Shown: positions 34,225-43,682 of the stretch, one piece after another
Layout of the letters: every line of letters starts with the position of its first letter
Position numbering within the stretch: position 1 is the first letter of the stretch
NCBI RefSeq assembly: GCF_030317205.1
Contig: NZ_JASZYB010000001.1
Coordinates: 1,860,001 to 1,924,000 of the forward strand
Origin: Variovorax sp. J2L1-78
GTDB lineage: Bacteria > Pseudomonadota > Gammaproteobacteria > Burkholderiales > Burkholderiaceae_C
Length of the DNA stretch: 64,000 nucleotides
Direction of reading: 5' to 3'
Program-made: the position numbers and the translations under genes
The notes under the pieces: generated by a model
The model's database searches: none
The model's input: the letters and a program-made list of their open reading frames with translations, nothing else
Told to the model about the DNA's origin: nothing

Positions 34225-36192
34225 ATGAGCGCCCCGCGCGATCTGTCGACCCTGCTCGCCCGGCTCGACCCGGCGGCGGACGTGGCCGCGCGCCACGTCT
34301 GGCTGATCCAGTTCTTCGACTGGCTGCGCGGCGACCGCAGCACGCCCAGCGCCGCGGCGGCGCGCGTCGGCCTGCTGCTCGACGCCATCGACGCCCGGCC
34401 CGCGCTGCGCGCCCAGGCGCAGGCCTGGTGGGCCGCATTCATTCGCGATGTGGACCTGACCACGCTGCTGGCCGACTACGGCTTCGCCCCGCGCACCGCC
34501 TTCCTGAGCGAGCTGACCGACCGCCTGCGCCGCAAGCTGCTGCCGGGCACGCCCGAAACCACCGATGCGTCGGAGCTGTTCCGCATGGTGCTGCCGGGCG
34601 ACTTCGATGCGCGCTGGATCGCCTTGCTCGACGACGCCGCGCTGGCACGCATCGGCGCGGTGCTGGCCGACGCACCGGACCACGACACGCCCCGCTGGCG
34701 CCACACCGTGATGGACGCCGTGACCTACTGCAGCAGCCAGGTGGTCGCGGCCGGCTTCTCGCCCGAGCTGCGGCTGCGCATGAGCGACGCGGCGCGCGCA
34801 GCGCGCCCCTTCCACGCGCTCATGGCCGAGCTCGACGACCTGCGCGACGCCATGTTCCGCCCAACCCTCGACGAGACCGAGCTGCAGGCCACCTTCATCG
34901 CTTTCCGCGACCGGCTCGACGCCTGCCGCGCCGGCGCCTCGTCGGTGTACACCCACCTCGAAGACCATGGCATCTCGGTCGGCCTGGTGTTCCGCGTGCG
35001 CCAGCTGCGCGAGCGCGTGCTGCGCATCCGCGAGCTGCTTGACTGCCTGATGGCGCCCGCGCCGCACGCCAGCGTAGCGCGCCTGATCGGGCGGCTGGTG
35101 GCGGCCGGCGGCGAGCGCAACAGCCTGCGCGCCCTGGTCGCGACCAACTCGTCGATGCTCGCGGCCAAGGTGACCGAGCGCAGCGCAGAAGCCGGCGAGC
35201 ACTACATCACCCGCGACCGCGGCGCCTACCTGCAGATGGTGCGCAAGGCGGCCGGCGGCGGCGCGCTGACGGCGATCACGGTGCTGCTGAAGTTCGGCAT
35301 CCTGGCGCTGGGCCTGTCGGCCTTCTGGGCCGGCCTTGGGTCGGGGCTGATGTACGCGGCCAGCTTCGTCGCGATCCAGCTGCTGCACCTGACGCTCGCC
35401 ACCAAGCAGCCGGCCATGACGGCGCCGGCGATGGCCGCCAAGCTGCGCGACCTGAAGGCCGACGGCGCCATCGACGACTTCGTCGACGAGGTCACGCACC
35501 TGGTGCGCTCGCAGGTGGCGGCGGTGTTCGGCAACGTGGGCACGGTGGTGCCGGTGATGCTGGCCATCGGCGCCGGCACCCAGTGGGCGCTGGGCCGGCC
35601 GCTGATCGACGCGGCGCATGCGCGGGAGGTGCTGCACGGGCTGTCCCTGGCAGGCCCGACGCTGTTCTATGCCGGTTTCACCGGCCTGTTATTGTTCGCC
35701 GCCAGCATCGTGGCGGGCTGGACCGAAAATGCCTTCGTCCTGCATCGCCTCGACTCCGCCATGCGTTACAACCCCCGCATCGGTGCCATGCTCGGCGCCG
35801 AACGCGCCCGCCGATGGGCCGACTTCATGCGCACACACGTCTCCGGTTTCGCGTCGAACATCTCGCTGGGCCTGATGCTGGGCCTGGTGCCGGCGTTCGC
35901 CGCCTTCTTCGGGCTCGGGCTCGACGTACGCCACGTCACGCTGTCGGCCGGCCAGATCGGCGCGGCCGCCGCCTCGCTCGGCCCGGCCGTGCTGCACGAG
36001 CCTGCGCTCTGGTGGGCCGTGGCCGCCGTGCCGGCCATCGGTGCGCTGAACGTCGGCGTGAGCTTCTATTTCGCCTTCCGCCTGGCGCTGCGCGCGCACA
36101 GCGTGAGCGGGCTCGACCGGGCCCGCATCCGCCGCGCCATCTGGGCGCGCATGCGCAGCCGGCCGGCCAGCTTCTTCCTGCCTTCCCGATGA
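34225..36192 (+). CDS. Gcr-family membrane protein (site-specific recombinase Gcr homologue)
   Basis: 655 residues. The soluble N-terminal half carries helical repeats. From about 350 onward there are several hydrophobic segments ([68 protein letters not shown]). Databases name this family site-specific recombinase after gonococcal Gcr, but no tyrosine- or serine-recombinase catalytic residues are recognisable. The architecture is that of an inner-membrane protein. It is ATGA-coupled to the following antiporter, so a membrane/envelope role is more likely than DNA recombination. Confidence 0.75.
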   Translation: MSAPRDLSTLLARLDPAADVAARHVWLIQFFDWLRGDRSTPSAAAARVGLLLDAIDARPALRAQAQAWWAAFIRDVDLTTLLADYGFAPRTAFLSELTDRLRRKLLPGTPETTDASELFRMVLPGDFDARWIALLDDAALARIGAVLADAPDHDTPRWRHTVMDAVTYCSSQVVAAGFSPELRLRMSDAARAARPFHALMAELDDLRDAMFRPTLDETELQATFIAFRDRLDACRAGASSVYTHLEDHGISVGLVFRVRQLRERVLRIRELLDCLMAPAPHASVARLIGRLVAAGGERNSLRALVATNSSMLAAKVTERSAEAGEHYITRDRGAYLQMVRKAAGGGALTAITVLLKFGILALGLSAFWAGLGSGLMYAASFVAIQLLHLTLATKQPAMTAPAMAAKLRDLKADGAIDDFVDEVTHLVRSQVAAVFGNVGTVVPVMLAIGAGTQWALGRPLIDAAHAREVLHGLSLAGPTLFYAGFTGLLLFAASIVAGWTENAFVLHRLDSAMRYNPRIGAMLGAERARRWADFMRTHVSGFASNISLGLMLGLVPAFAAFFGLGLDVRHVTLSAGQIGAAAASLGPAVLHEPALWWAVAAVPAIGALNVGVSFYFAFRLALRAHSVSGLDRARIRRAIWARMRSRPASFFLPSR

Positions 36193-37463
36193 CGTCCTTC
36201 ATTCCCGCCGACCTCCTCGGCTTCTGGGCCGACTGGGTGCGCCCGTCCGCAGGCCTGCCCACCGTGCTGTGGTCGCTGCTGCTGGCGGCCGCGGCCGCCT
36301 CCGGCCATCTGGTGCAGCGCTACATGGGCATGCCCAAGGTGGTGGGCTATTCCATCGTCGGCACCGTCGTCGGCCTGGCCGGCTTCGAGGGCGCGCTGTG
36401 GCCGCTGCAGGGCATTCCGCTGTTCCTGCTGGAGCTGGGCGTGGCCATCGTGCTGTTCGAGGCCGGCGGCCGGCTGCCGCTGCGCTGGTTCCGCCACAAC
36501 CCGATGGTGCTGCTGCAGAGCCTGCTCGAATCGGCGCTGACCTACTTCGGCGTGTTCTGGACGCTGCACTGGCTGGGCGTGCCCAACCCCGTGGCCAACC
36601 CGGTCGCGCTGATGGCCATCGTCGCCTCGCCCGCGGTGCTCAGCCGCGTGGTGATGGACACGCGCGGCTCCGGCCCCGTGACCGAACGCGCGCTCACGCT
36701 GGCCACGCTCAACACCTTCTACGCGCTCGCACTCGGCTATGCACAGGCCGGCCTGCTGGAGCGCGGCCCCGCCGGGCTCATGAACAAGCTCTACCCGGTG
36801 CTGGTGGTGCTGGGCGTGTCCTTCGTGGTGGGCGCGGTGCTGGCGCTGGCGCTGCGTTCGGCGCTGCGCGTGATGAGCCCGACGAGCGAAAACACCTCGA
36901 TCCTGCTGCTGGCGCTGATCGGTGTCGGTGCGGCGCTCGCGGCGCATTTCGGCGGCGCCGCGCCGCTGGCCGCGCTCATCGGCGGCATCCTGCTCAAGCA
37001 GCTCAACCCCAAGCCCTGGGCCTGGCCGCGGCAGCTGGGCACGGCGGCATCGCTGCTGACCATGCTGATGTTCGTGCTGGTGTCGATCGTTGCCGCGCAG
37101 GGCGACTGGAGCCTGCCGGTGGCGAGCCTGGTGCTGGCGGTGATCGGCGTGCGGCTGCTGGCCAAGATCGCCGGCGTGGCCATCGCCAACCCCGGCAGCG
37201 GCGCGAGCTGGAAGCAGGCCTTCTGGGTCGGCTGCGCGATGTCGCCGCTGTCGTCGATCGCGCTCTTGATCGCGTCGAACTTCGCCACCGCTTCGCCGCT
37301 GCTCGGCGCGATGATCTCGCAGATCGCGCTGCCGGCCATCCTGGTGATGGAGGTGGTGGGCGCGGTGCTCGCCACCGTCGCCATCCATGCTTCCGGCGAA
37401 AGCCTCAAGCCCTGGCTGCCCGATGTGTTCCGCGGCACCGACGACCGGGAGACGCAACGATGA
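36189..37463 (+). CDS. Monovalent cation:proton antiporter-2 (CPA2) type transporter
   Basis: 424 residues, nearly all hydrophobic, about 12 membrane segments. CPA2-like stretches are [39 protein letters not shown] and [15 protein letters not shown]. There is no TrkA-N or other cytoplasmic regulatory domain, so it is shorter than KefB/C. It probably exchanges Na+ or K+ for H+. The start overlaps the Gcr-family stop and its stop overlaps the ybdK-like start, both ATGA. Confidence 0.85.
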   Translation: MTSFIPADLLGFWADWVRPSAGLPTVLWSLLLAAAAASGHLVQRYMGMPKVVGYSIVGTVVGLAGFEGALWPLQGIPLFLLELGVAIVLFEAGGRLPLRWFRHNPMVLLQSLLESALTYFGVFWTLHWLGVPNPVANPVALMAIVASPAVLSRVVMDTRGSGPVTERALTLATLNTFYALALGYAQAGLLERGPAGLMNKLYPVLVVLGVSFVVGAVLALALRSALRVMSPTSENTSILLLALIGVGAALAAHFGGAAPLAALIGGILLKQLNPKPWAWPRQLGTAASLLTMLMFVLVSIVAAQGDWSLPVASLVLAVIGVRLLAKIAGVAIANPGSGASWKQAFWVGCAMSPLSSIALLIASNFATASPLLGAMISQIALPAILVMEVVGAVLATVAIHASGESLKPWLPDVFRGTDDRETQR

Positions 37464-38626
37464 GCATCGCCAACCTGCCCAAGCGGCCGGGCGACCGCAG
37501 CGTCGCGCTCGAGCCCTTCAACAAGTCCGAGGCGCTGTCGCTCGGCGTGGAGCTCGAGCTGCAGCTGGTCAACACCAACGACTACGACCTCGCGCCCTAT
37601 GCCGAGGACATGCTGCGCCTGATGGCGCAGACCCCGCTGCCCGGCAGCGTGGTGCCCGAGATGACCTCGAGCATGATCGAGATCTCGACCGACATCTGCC
37701 ATTCGGCGCAGGACGTGATCGACCAGCTCACGCCGATCCGCGACGCGCTGGTGAAGAACGCCGACAAGCTCAACATCGCGGTGGTCGGCGGCGGCACGCA
37801 TGCCTTCCAGCAATGGCACGAGCGGCGCATCTACGACAAGCCGCGCTTTCGCGAGCTGTCGGAGCTGTACGGCTACCTGAGCAAGCAGTTCACCATCTTC
37901 GGCCAGCATGTGCACATCGGCTGCCCCGATGCCGACGCGGCCCTGCTGATGCTGCACCGCATGTCGCGCTACATCCCGCACTTCATCGCGCTGTCGGCCT
38001 CGTCGCCGTACGTGCAGGGGCAGGACACGCAGTTCGACTCGGCGCGGCTGAACTCGGTGTTCGCCTTCCCGCTGTCGGGCCGCGCGCCCTTCACGCTCTC
38101 GTGGCGCGAGTTCGAGGCCTATTTCGCGAAGATGACCCGCACCGGCGTGGTCCGCAGCATGAAGGACTTCTACTGGGACATCCGGCCCAAGCCCGAGTTC
38201 GGCACCATCGAGATCCGCGTGTTCGACACGCCGCTGACCGTCGAGCGCGCCGCCGCGCTGGCCGGCTACGTGCAGTCGCTGGGGGCGTGGTTCCTGCAGG
38301 AGCAGCCCTTCACGCCCACCGAGGACGACTACCTGGTCTACACCTACAACCGCTTCCAGGCCTGCCGCTTCGGGCTGGACGCGGTGTACGTCGACCCGGC
38401 GACCGGCGAGCACATGCCGCTGCGCGAACACATCCTGATGACGATGACGCAGCTCGAATGGCACAGCGAAGCGATCAACGCCACCTCGTCGATCGCGCAG
38501 TTGCGCACCGACGTCGAGGCCAGCCGCAACGACGCGCGCTGGCTGCGCGAGAAGCAGGCCAAGGAGAACCTGCTGGCCGAGGTGGTGCGGCAGGCGGCGC
38601 TGCGTTTCAGGAACCCGACCAAATGA
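37460..38626 (+). CDS. ybdK: YbdK-type glutamate-cysteine ligase-like carboxylate-amine ligase
   Basis: 388 residues of the GCS2 family: [12 protein letters not shown] with Mg-binding Glu residues near the N-terminus, FGQHVHIGC and [11 protein letters not shown]. YbdK has weak gamma-glutamate-cysteine ligase activity in E. coli; its physiological product is unknown. It is the third gene of the ATGA-coupled string and is directly coupled to thiL. Confidence 0.88.
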   Translation: MSIANLPKRPGDRSVALEPFNKSEALSLGVELELQLVNTNDYDLAPYAEDMLRLMAQTPLPGSVVPEMTSSMIEISTDICHSAQDVIDQLTPIRDALVKNADKLNIAVVGGGTHAFQQWHERRIYDKPRFRELSELYGYLSKQFTIFGQHVHIGCPDADAALLMLHRMSRYIPHFIALSASSPYVQGQDTQFDSARLNSVFAFPLSGRAPFTLSWREFEAYFAKMTRTGVVRSMKDFYWDIRPKPEFGTIEIRVFDTPLTVERAAALAGYVQSLGAWFLQEQPFTPTEDDYLVYTYNRFQACRFGLDAVYVDPATGEHMPLREHILMTMTQLEWHSEAINATSSIAQLRTDVEASRNDARWLREKQAKENLLAEVVRQAALRFRNPTK

Positions 38627-39606
38627 GCGCGATGGGCGAATTCGATCTCATCGCGCGCTACTTCGCGCGGCCCGCGAGGCGCTCGCCATTGGGCACGGGC
38701 GACGACTGCGCGCTGCTGGCCCCGGCACCGGGCATGCAGCTGGCCGTGTCGACCGACATGCTGGTCGAAGGCCGGCATTTCCTGTCGACCGTGGACCCGG
38801 CCCGCCTCGGCCACAAGGCGTTGGCGGTGAATCTCAGCGACCTGGCCGCGTGCGGCGCGAAGCCGCTGGCCTTCACCCTCGCGCTCTCGCTGCCGGCGGT
38901 CGACGAAGGCTGGCTCGAGGGCTTCTCGCGCGGGCTGTTCGCGCTGGCCGAGGCGCACGACTGCGAGCTGGTGGGCGGCGACACCACGCGCGGCCCGCTC
39001 AACATCTGCATCACCGTGTTCGGCGAAGTGCCTGCAGGCGCCGCGCTGCTGCGCTCGGGCGCGCGCGCCGGCGACGACCTCTGGGTCAGCGGCACGCTGG
39101 GCGACGCGCGGCTGGCGCTCGAAGTCTTCCGCGGCACGCTGGGGCTGCCGGCCGAGTTGTTCGACATCGCGCGCCAGCGCATGGAAACGCCGACGCCACG
39201 CACCGCGCTGGGCCAGGCGCTGCAAGGCATCGCGACCGCTGCGGTCGACGTGAGCGACGGCCTGGTCGGCGACCTGGGCCATATCCTGCGGGCCAGCGGC
39301 GTCGGGGCGCAGGTCGACGCCGATGCCGCGGTGGCGCGCATGCGGCTGCCGGCCCATCCGCTCGCCGCGACGGCTGGTCTGACACCCGAGCTGCTGCGCC
39401 TGTGTGCGCTGTCGGGCGGTGACGATTACGAGCTGCTCTTCACCGCACCGGCCGAGCGGCGCGACGCGGTGGCCGCCGCCGCGCAACGGGCCGACACGCC
39501 GGTGGCGCGCATCGGCCGCATCAAGGCCGAGCGCGGCCTGCGCATCGTCGATGCCGGTGGCGCGCCGGTCGCGCAGCGCTTCGGCGCCTTCGACCACTTC
39601 GCCTGA
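38623..39606 (+). CDS. thiL: Thiamine-monophosphate kinase
   Basis: 327 residues. ThiL phosphorylates thiamine monophosphate to thiamine pyrophosphate with ATP. Motifs: [20 protein letters not shown] (Mg-binding Asp pair), [38 protein letters not shown] and [16 protein letters not shown] 38623 overlaps the ybdK-like stop. Cytoplasmic; the thiL-pgpA-cinA order is common in Burkholderiales. Confidence 0.95.
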   Translation: MSAMGEFDLIARYFARPARRSPLGTGDDCALLAPAPGMQLAVSTDMLVEGRHFLSTVDPARLGHKALAVNLSDLAACGAKPLAFTLALSLPAVDEGWLEGFSRGLFALAEAHDCELVGGDTTRGPLNICITVFGEVPAGAALLRSGARAGDDLWVSGTLGDARLALEVFRGTLGLPAELFDIARQRMETPTPRTALGQALQGIATAAVDVSDGLVGDLGHILRASGVGAQVDADAAVARMRLPAHPLAATAGLTPELLRLCALSGGDDYELLFTAPAERRDAVAAAAQRADTPVARIGRIKAERGLRIVDAGGAPVAQRFGAFDHFA

Positions 39607-39642
39607 TGGCTGCCTGAACTTTTGCCTGACGAGACCTTGCCC

Positions 39643-40188
39643 TTGTCCGCCTCTCCTCCTCTCGCTACCGTGGCGCATCCCACGGTCCGCTTCATGCTCT
39701 CGCATCCGGCGCACCTGATCGCCCTGGGCTTCGGCTCCGGCCTGCCCCGGGTGGCGCCGGGCACCGTCGGCACGCTGTGGGCCTGGGCCGCGTTCGTGGT
39801 CATGCAGCTGTGGCTGTCGCCGGCCGCCATCGGCTGGGTGATCCTCGCGTCGCTGCCGATCGGCTGGTGGGCCTGCACCGTGACCGCGCGCCACATGAAC
39901 GTGGCCGACCCGGGCCACATCGTGTGGGACGAGGTGGTCGCCTTCTGGCTGATCCTCTGGCTGGTCACGCCGGCCGGGCTGTGGGCGCAGTTCGCGGCCT
40001 TCGTGCTGTTCCGCATCTTCGACGCGGCCAAGCCCGGCCCCATCGCCTGGGCCGACGCCCTGTGCAAGCAGAAGGGTGCCGCGGCCGAGGACATGCGCTG
40101 GGCCATCGCTGGCTTCGGCATTCTGTTCGACGACCTGGTGGCGGCCTTCTGCACGCTGGTCGTCATCGCGCTGTGGCGCGCCTGGTAG
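39643..40188 (+). CDS. pgpA: Phosphatidylglycerophosphatase A
   Basis: About 181 residues with the PgpA pattern: HLIALGFGSGLPRVAPGTVGTLWA (catalytic region), DPGHIVWDEVVAFWLIL, FRIFDAAKPGPI and FGILFDDLVAAF, plus three to four membrane segments. It dephosphorylates phosphatidylglycerophosphate in the inner membrane. There is no ATG before the conserved N-terminus. TTG 39643 is used; TTG 39622 or 39637 are equally possible and ATG 39694 would cut conserved residues. Confidence 0.88.
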   Translation: MSASPPLATVAHPTVRFMLSHPAHLIALGFGSGLPRVAPGTVGTLWAWAAFVVMQLWLSPAAIGWVILASLPIGWWACTVTARHMNVADPGHIVWDEVVAFWLILWLVTPAGLWAQFAAFVLFRIFDAAKPGPIAWADALCKQKGAAAEDMRWAIAGFGILFDDLVAAFCTLVVIALWRAW

Positions 40189-40225
40189 ACCCAGCCGGCG
40201 GTCGGTCGCGGCATACTCGCCGGCG

Positions 40226-40723
40226 ATGAACGACGCCAACGATTCCCTCCCCGACCTGGTCGCGCGCGTGGCCGCGCTGCTCGAACGAGGCGGCGCCATG
40301 CTCGTCACCGCCGAGAGCTGCACCGGCGGGCTGATCGCCGCCGCGTGCACCGAACGCGCCGGCTCCAGCGCCTGGTTCGAACGCGGCTTCGTCACCTACT
40401 CCAACGAGGCGAAGCACGAGTCGATCGGCGTCGATGCCGCGCTGATCGCCGCACACGGCGCCGTCAGCGAGCCGGTCGCGCGTGCGATGGCCGAGGGCGC
40501 CCTCGCCCATTCGCATGCACAGGTGTCGCTCTCGGTCACCGGCATCGCCGGGCCGACCGGCGGCTCGCCGGACAAGCCGGTGGGCACCGTGTGGTTCGGC
40601 TGGTCGGTGGGCGGTGCCACGCGCACCGAACGCCGGCGCTTCGACGGCGACCGCGCGACGGTGCGCCAGGCCACGGTGGCCCATGCGCTGCAGACGCTGG
40701 TCACCCTGCTCGACCAGCCCTGA
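40226..40723 (+). CDS. cinA: CinA-family nicotinamide-nucleotide amidohydrolase (PncC)
   Basis: 165 residues, the stand-alone C-terminal CinA domain: LVTAESCTGGLIAAACTERAGSSAWFERGFVTYSNEAKHE, AVSEPVARAMAEGA, SVTGIAGPTGGSPDKPVGTVWFG. It deamidates nicotinamide mononucleotide in pyridine-nucleotide salvage. The N-terminal molybdopterin-binding-like domain of full-length CinA is absent. It follows pgpA with a 37-base gap. Confidence 0.92.
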   Translation: MNDANDSLPDLVARVAALLERGGAMLVTAESCTGGLIAAACTERAGSSAWFERGFVTYSNEAKHESIGVDAALIAAHGAVSEPVARAMAEGALAHSHAQVSLSVTGIAGPTGGSPDKPVGTVWFGWSVGGATRTERRRFDGDRATVRQATVAHALQTLVTLLDQP

Positions 40724-40736
40724 AGAAGGACGGACC

Positions 40737-41225
40737 ATGCACGCCAGCGAACAGACGATCCGCCGCTTCTACGACGCCTTCGCGCGCCTGGACGCCGACA
40801 CCATGGCCGCCTGCTACGCGCCGGACGCGAGCTTCCGCGACGAGGTCTTCGACCTGCGCGGCGCGCGCGAGATCGGCGGCATGTGGAAGATGCTGTGCGC
40901 CGGCACGCAGGCCAAGGGCGCGCACGTCTGGCAGCTGCGCTACCGCGACGTGCAGGCCGAGGCCACCGGCGGCCGGGCGCACTGGGACGCCCACTACCTC
41001 TTCAGCGCCACCGGCCGCATCGTCGACAACGCGATCGATGCACGCTTCACCTTCACGCCCGACGGCCTGATCGCGACGCACCGCGACCGCTTCGCCTTCT
41101 GGACCTGGGCACGCCAGGCGCTCGGCCTGCCGGGCCTGCTGCTGGGCTGGTCGCCGAGCCTGCGGCGCAAGGTGCGCGCCACGGCCGCGTCGAACCTGAA
41201 GGCCTTCCTCTCCCGCAACCCCTGA
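40737..41225 (+). CDS. NTF2-like/SnoaL-type family protein
   Basis: 162 residues of the NTF2-like cone fold: TIRRFYDAFARLDADTMAACYAPDASFRDEVFDLRG, RAHWDAHYLFSATGRIVDN, FTPDGLIATHRDRFAFWTWARQAL. Such proteins are small ligand-binding or isomerase-like enzymes; no specific function can be read. It lies 13 bases after cinA with GAAGGA before ATG, so it is likely in the same transcript. Confidence 0.75.
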   Translation: MHASEQTIRRFYDAFARLDADTMAACYAPDASFRDEVFDLRGAREIGGMWKMLCAGTQAKGAHVWQLRYRDVQAEATGGRAHWDAHYLFSATGRIVDNAIDARFTFTPDGLIATHRDRFAFWTWARQALGLPGLLLGWSPSLRRKVRATAASNLKAFLSRNP

Positions 41226-41245
41226 ACCTACGTCACGAGCCCACC

Positions 41246-41554
41246 ATGCCCGACATCCAGATCACGAACAACGCCGAGAAGCACCGCTACGAGGCCTTCA
41301 TCGGCACCGAGCTCGCCGGCTACTGCGAGTACAACCTGCTGACCGACGCCATCATGTTCACGCACACCGAAGTGCTCGAGGCGCATGAAGGAAAAGGCGT
41401 CGGTTCGACCCTCGCCAAGCACGTGCTCGACACCGCGCGCAGCGAAGGCAAGCACGTGATCCCGGTGTGCCAGTTCATCGCCGGCTACATCCGCAAGCAC
41501 CGCGACTACGCGGACCTGGTGCGGCCGGACATCCAGCGGGCGTTCAAGATCTAG
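41246..41554 (+). CDS. GNAT-like N-acetyltransferase (YjdJ type)
   Basis: 102 residues, the short GCN5-related family: AEKHRYEAFIGTELAGYCEYN, FTHTEVLEAHEGKGVGSTLAKHVLDTARSEGKHVIPVCQFIAGYIRKH. The acetyl-CoA pyrophosphate-binding loop reads EGKGVGSTL. Substrate unknown. The 3' end overlaps the convergent ArsR-type gene by 11 bases. Confidence 0.85.
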   Translation: MPDIQITNNAEKHRYEAFIGTELAGYCEYNLLTDAIMFTHTEVLEAHEGKGVGSTLAKHVLDTARSEGKHVIPVCQFIAGYIRKHRDYADLVRPDIQRAFKI

Positions 41555-42272
41555 CGTCCGCGTCCGTCACGCGACGCCACGCATCGAGCCCCAGGCGGGC
41601 TCTGAACACCTGAGCGCCTTCGGGCGAGATCGTCAACGCCCGGCTCGACGCCGCGCGGGTCAGCCATCCCTTCTCCAGGCAATGCGTGCAGAGCATCGCG
41701 CCGAGCCGCCCGGCCAGGTGCATCTTTCGCTCGCTCCAATCCAGGCAGGGCCGGCAATAAGGCCGGGCGCTGCGCGCTGGCGGCGGCGCGGGATCGAGCG
41801 CCAGTCCCCAGCGCTGGAGCACCTCCCCCAGTCGATCGGTGACCTGCCCGCCTTCGCCATCGAACTCGATCGCCCGCTCGACCAACAGGGATTCGGCCAT
41901 GGCGAGCCCAAGCCGGCCGGCAACGTGGTCGTAGCACATGCGGGCCATGCGCACCGTGTCATCGCGCGGCCCGACGATCACCCGGCGCCGCACCGGCGAC
42001 TCGACCGCGATTTGCATCATGCTTTCCAGCATCTTGGCCACCTCGGCGGATGCGAGCCGGTGGTAGCGGTGCCGCCCGCGCTGTTCGACACCCATGAGGC
42101 CCGCCTCCACCATTTGCGCCAGATGACGGCTGGCGGTCTGCGGCGACACGTGCCCGGCCCGGGCCAGCTCCGTGGCGGTCAGCAGGCGGCCGTCCATCAG
42201 TTGCAGCAGCATCGCTGCGCGCGCGGGTTCTCCGACCAGGGAAGCGATGCGGGCAATGTGGTTGGTGTTCAT
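41544..42272 (-). CDS. ArsR-type winged-helix regulator with C-terminal Cys cluster
   Basis: 242 residues. The N-terminal winged helix (about 5-85) reads LVGEPARAAMLLQLMDGRLLTATELARAGHVSPQTASRHLAQMVEAGLM. The C-terminal region has two Cys pairs (CRPC and CTHC) about 22 residues apart that could bind a metal or respond to thiol stress. It is divergent from an MFS transporter gene, and the 132-base gap holds a perfect 8-base inverted repeat. Likely a repressor of that transporter and of itself; inducer unknown. Confidence 0.88.
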   Translation of the reverse strand: MNTNHIARIASLVGEPARAAMLLQLMDGRLLTATELARAGHVSPQTASRHLAQMVEAGLMGVEQRGRHRYHRLASAEVAKMLESMMQIAVESPVRRRVIVGPRDDTVRMARMCYDHVAGRLGLAMAESLLVERAIEFDGEGGQVTDRLGEVLQRWGLALDPAPPPARSARPYCRPCLDWSERKMHLAGRLGAMLCTHCLEKGWLTRAASSRALTISPEGAQVFRARLGLDAWRRVTDADARS

Positions 42273-42313
42273 GGGTGGCCTCGGGTCCAAGCGTACGGCA
42301 GACGGACACGGCA

Positions 42314-42337
42314 ACACTTCGTTCCGCAGCGAAGTGT
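42314..42337. promoter_or_regulatory. ArsR operator candidate between regulator and MFS gene
   Basis: ACACTTCG-TTCCGCAG-CGAAGTGT, a perfect 8-base inverted repeat with an 8-base centre, the size expected of a dimeric winged-helix repressor site. It is 42 bases upstream of the ArsR-type start and 68 bases upstream of the MFS start. Confidence 0.65.
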
Positions 42338-42404
42338 CCAGCAGGGCCAGCGCCGCAGCATCGAGCGCATCGCGGCACACGCCGCCTCTCGAGACGCTCG
42401 CACC

Positions 42405-43682
42405 ATGTCACCCTCTCCGCCCACCTTTCACTTCTACGGCAACACGGTCGTTCGCGCGGCCTTCGTCGTCGCGCTGTTCGGCTGGGGTGTCGGGTTCTAC
42501 GGCCCGCCGGTCTTCCTGCATGCAGTGCTTGTGCGCACGGGCTGGTCGCTGACGCTGGTGTCCGCCGCCGTCACCTTTCACTTCCTGTTCGGTGCAGGTG
42601 TCGTCGCCTTGCTGCCGCGGATCCACCGGCGATTTGGCGTTGCAACCACCACCCTGGCCGGCGCCATCGCGCTGGCCATCGGCGTCCTGGGCTGGGCAGC
42701 GGCCGACGAGCCGTGGCAGCTCTTCGTCGCCGCCCTGCTCACCGGCGGGGGCTGGGTGCCGCTGGGTGCGGCGGGCATCAATGCGATCGTCTCGCCCTGG
42801 TTCGCCGACCGACGGCCACTCGCCCTGGCCAAGGCCTACAACGGCGCCAGTGTGGGCGGCATGGTGTTCTCGCCGCTGTGGGCCGTCCTGATCGACCGTG
42901 TCGGCTTCCCGGCCGCGGCCATGATGGTGGGGCTGGCCATGGTCACTGTGGTGATGTCCATCGCGACACGTGAACTCGCACGAACGCCCACGAGCGAAGA
43001 CCAGCCCGCGGATGCCGGCGTTTACCTGGCACCGGCTGCCGCGCCCCATCCGGCGCTCTGGCGAGACCGCCGATTCCTGACGCTCGCCGCCGCGATGTCG
43101 ATGGGCCTCTTCGCCCAGATCGGGCTGATCGCCCAGCTCTTCGCGTTGATGGCGCCCGACATGGGACCTCGACTCGCGGGCGCGGTCATGGCGCTGGCGA
43201 CCGGCTGCGGCATGGGTGGCCGGCTGCTCATGGCGCGGCTGCTGGGCGCACACACCGACCGGCGCCTCGCTGCAGCGGCCAGCTACGCCATGCAGGCCCT
43301 CGGCACGCTGCTCCTGTGGATCGCGGGACCAGAACACCTCGCGCTCTTCCTGCTGGGCATCGTGCTCTTCGGGCTCGGCATCGGCAACGCCACCTCGCTG
43401 CCGCCGCTCATTGCGCAAGCAGAGTTCGCGCCGGTCGACGTGCCACGCGTGGTGGCGCGGAGCGTGGCGCTTTCGCAAGCGCTCTACGCGTTCGCGCCGG
43501 CCGCGCTGGCGGGATTGATGGTCGGCGGCTCTCGCGCAGCGCCGTCGTGGGGCGTCGACACCGGGGCCTACTTCTTCGTGATCGTCGCGCTGCAGGTCCT
43601 CGCTGCAGGGTGCGTCTGGACCGGGAGGCGCCCGGTGCGTCTGCGGACCGGGGCGACCCGGACGAACCGCATCGGCTCCTAG
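42405..43682 (+). CDS. MFS transporter
   Basis: 425 residues with about 12 membrane segments in two halves. It resembles the monocarboxylate-type (OFA/oxalate) facilitator group: FYGPPVFLHAVLVRTGWSLTLVSAAVTFHFLFGAGV, WVPLGAAGINAIVSPWFADRRPLALAKAYNGASVGGMVFSPLWAVLID. Controlled most likely by the divergent ArsR-type protein. Its substrate, whether exported or imported, is unknown. It overlaps the convergent second MFS gene by 4 bases. Confidence 0.85.
   Translation: MSPSPPTFHFYGNTVVRAAFVVALFGWGVGFYGPPVFLHAVLVRTGWSLTLVSAAVTFHFLFGAGVVALLPRIHRRFGVATTTLAGAIALAIGVLGWAAADEPWQLFVAALLTGGGWVPLGAAGINAIVSPWFADRRPLALAKAYNGASVGGMVFSPLWAVLIDRVGFPAAAMMVGLAMVTVVMSIATRELARTPTSEDQPADAGVYLAPAAAPHPALWRDRRFLTLAAAMSMGLFAQIGLIAQLFALMAPDMGPRLAGAVMALATGCGMGGRLLMARLLGAHTDRRLAAAASYAMQALGTLLLWIAGPEHLALFLLGIVLFGLGIGNATSLPPLIAQAEFAPVDVPRVVARSVALSQALYAFAPAALAGLMVGGSRAAPSWGVDTGAYFFVIVALQVLAAGCVWTGRRPVRLRTGATRTNRIGS

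Noticed and set aside
34225..36192. Mobile-element integrase based on the Gcr recombinase name
   Set aside because: No recombinase catalytic residues, no attachment-site repeats, and the gene sits in a conserved-looking housekeeping string.
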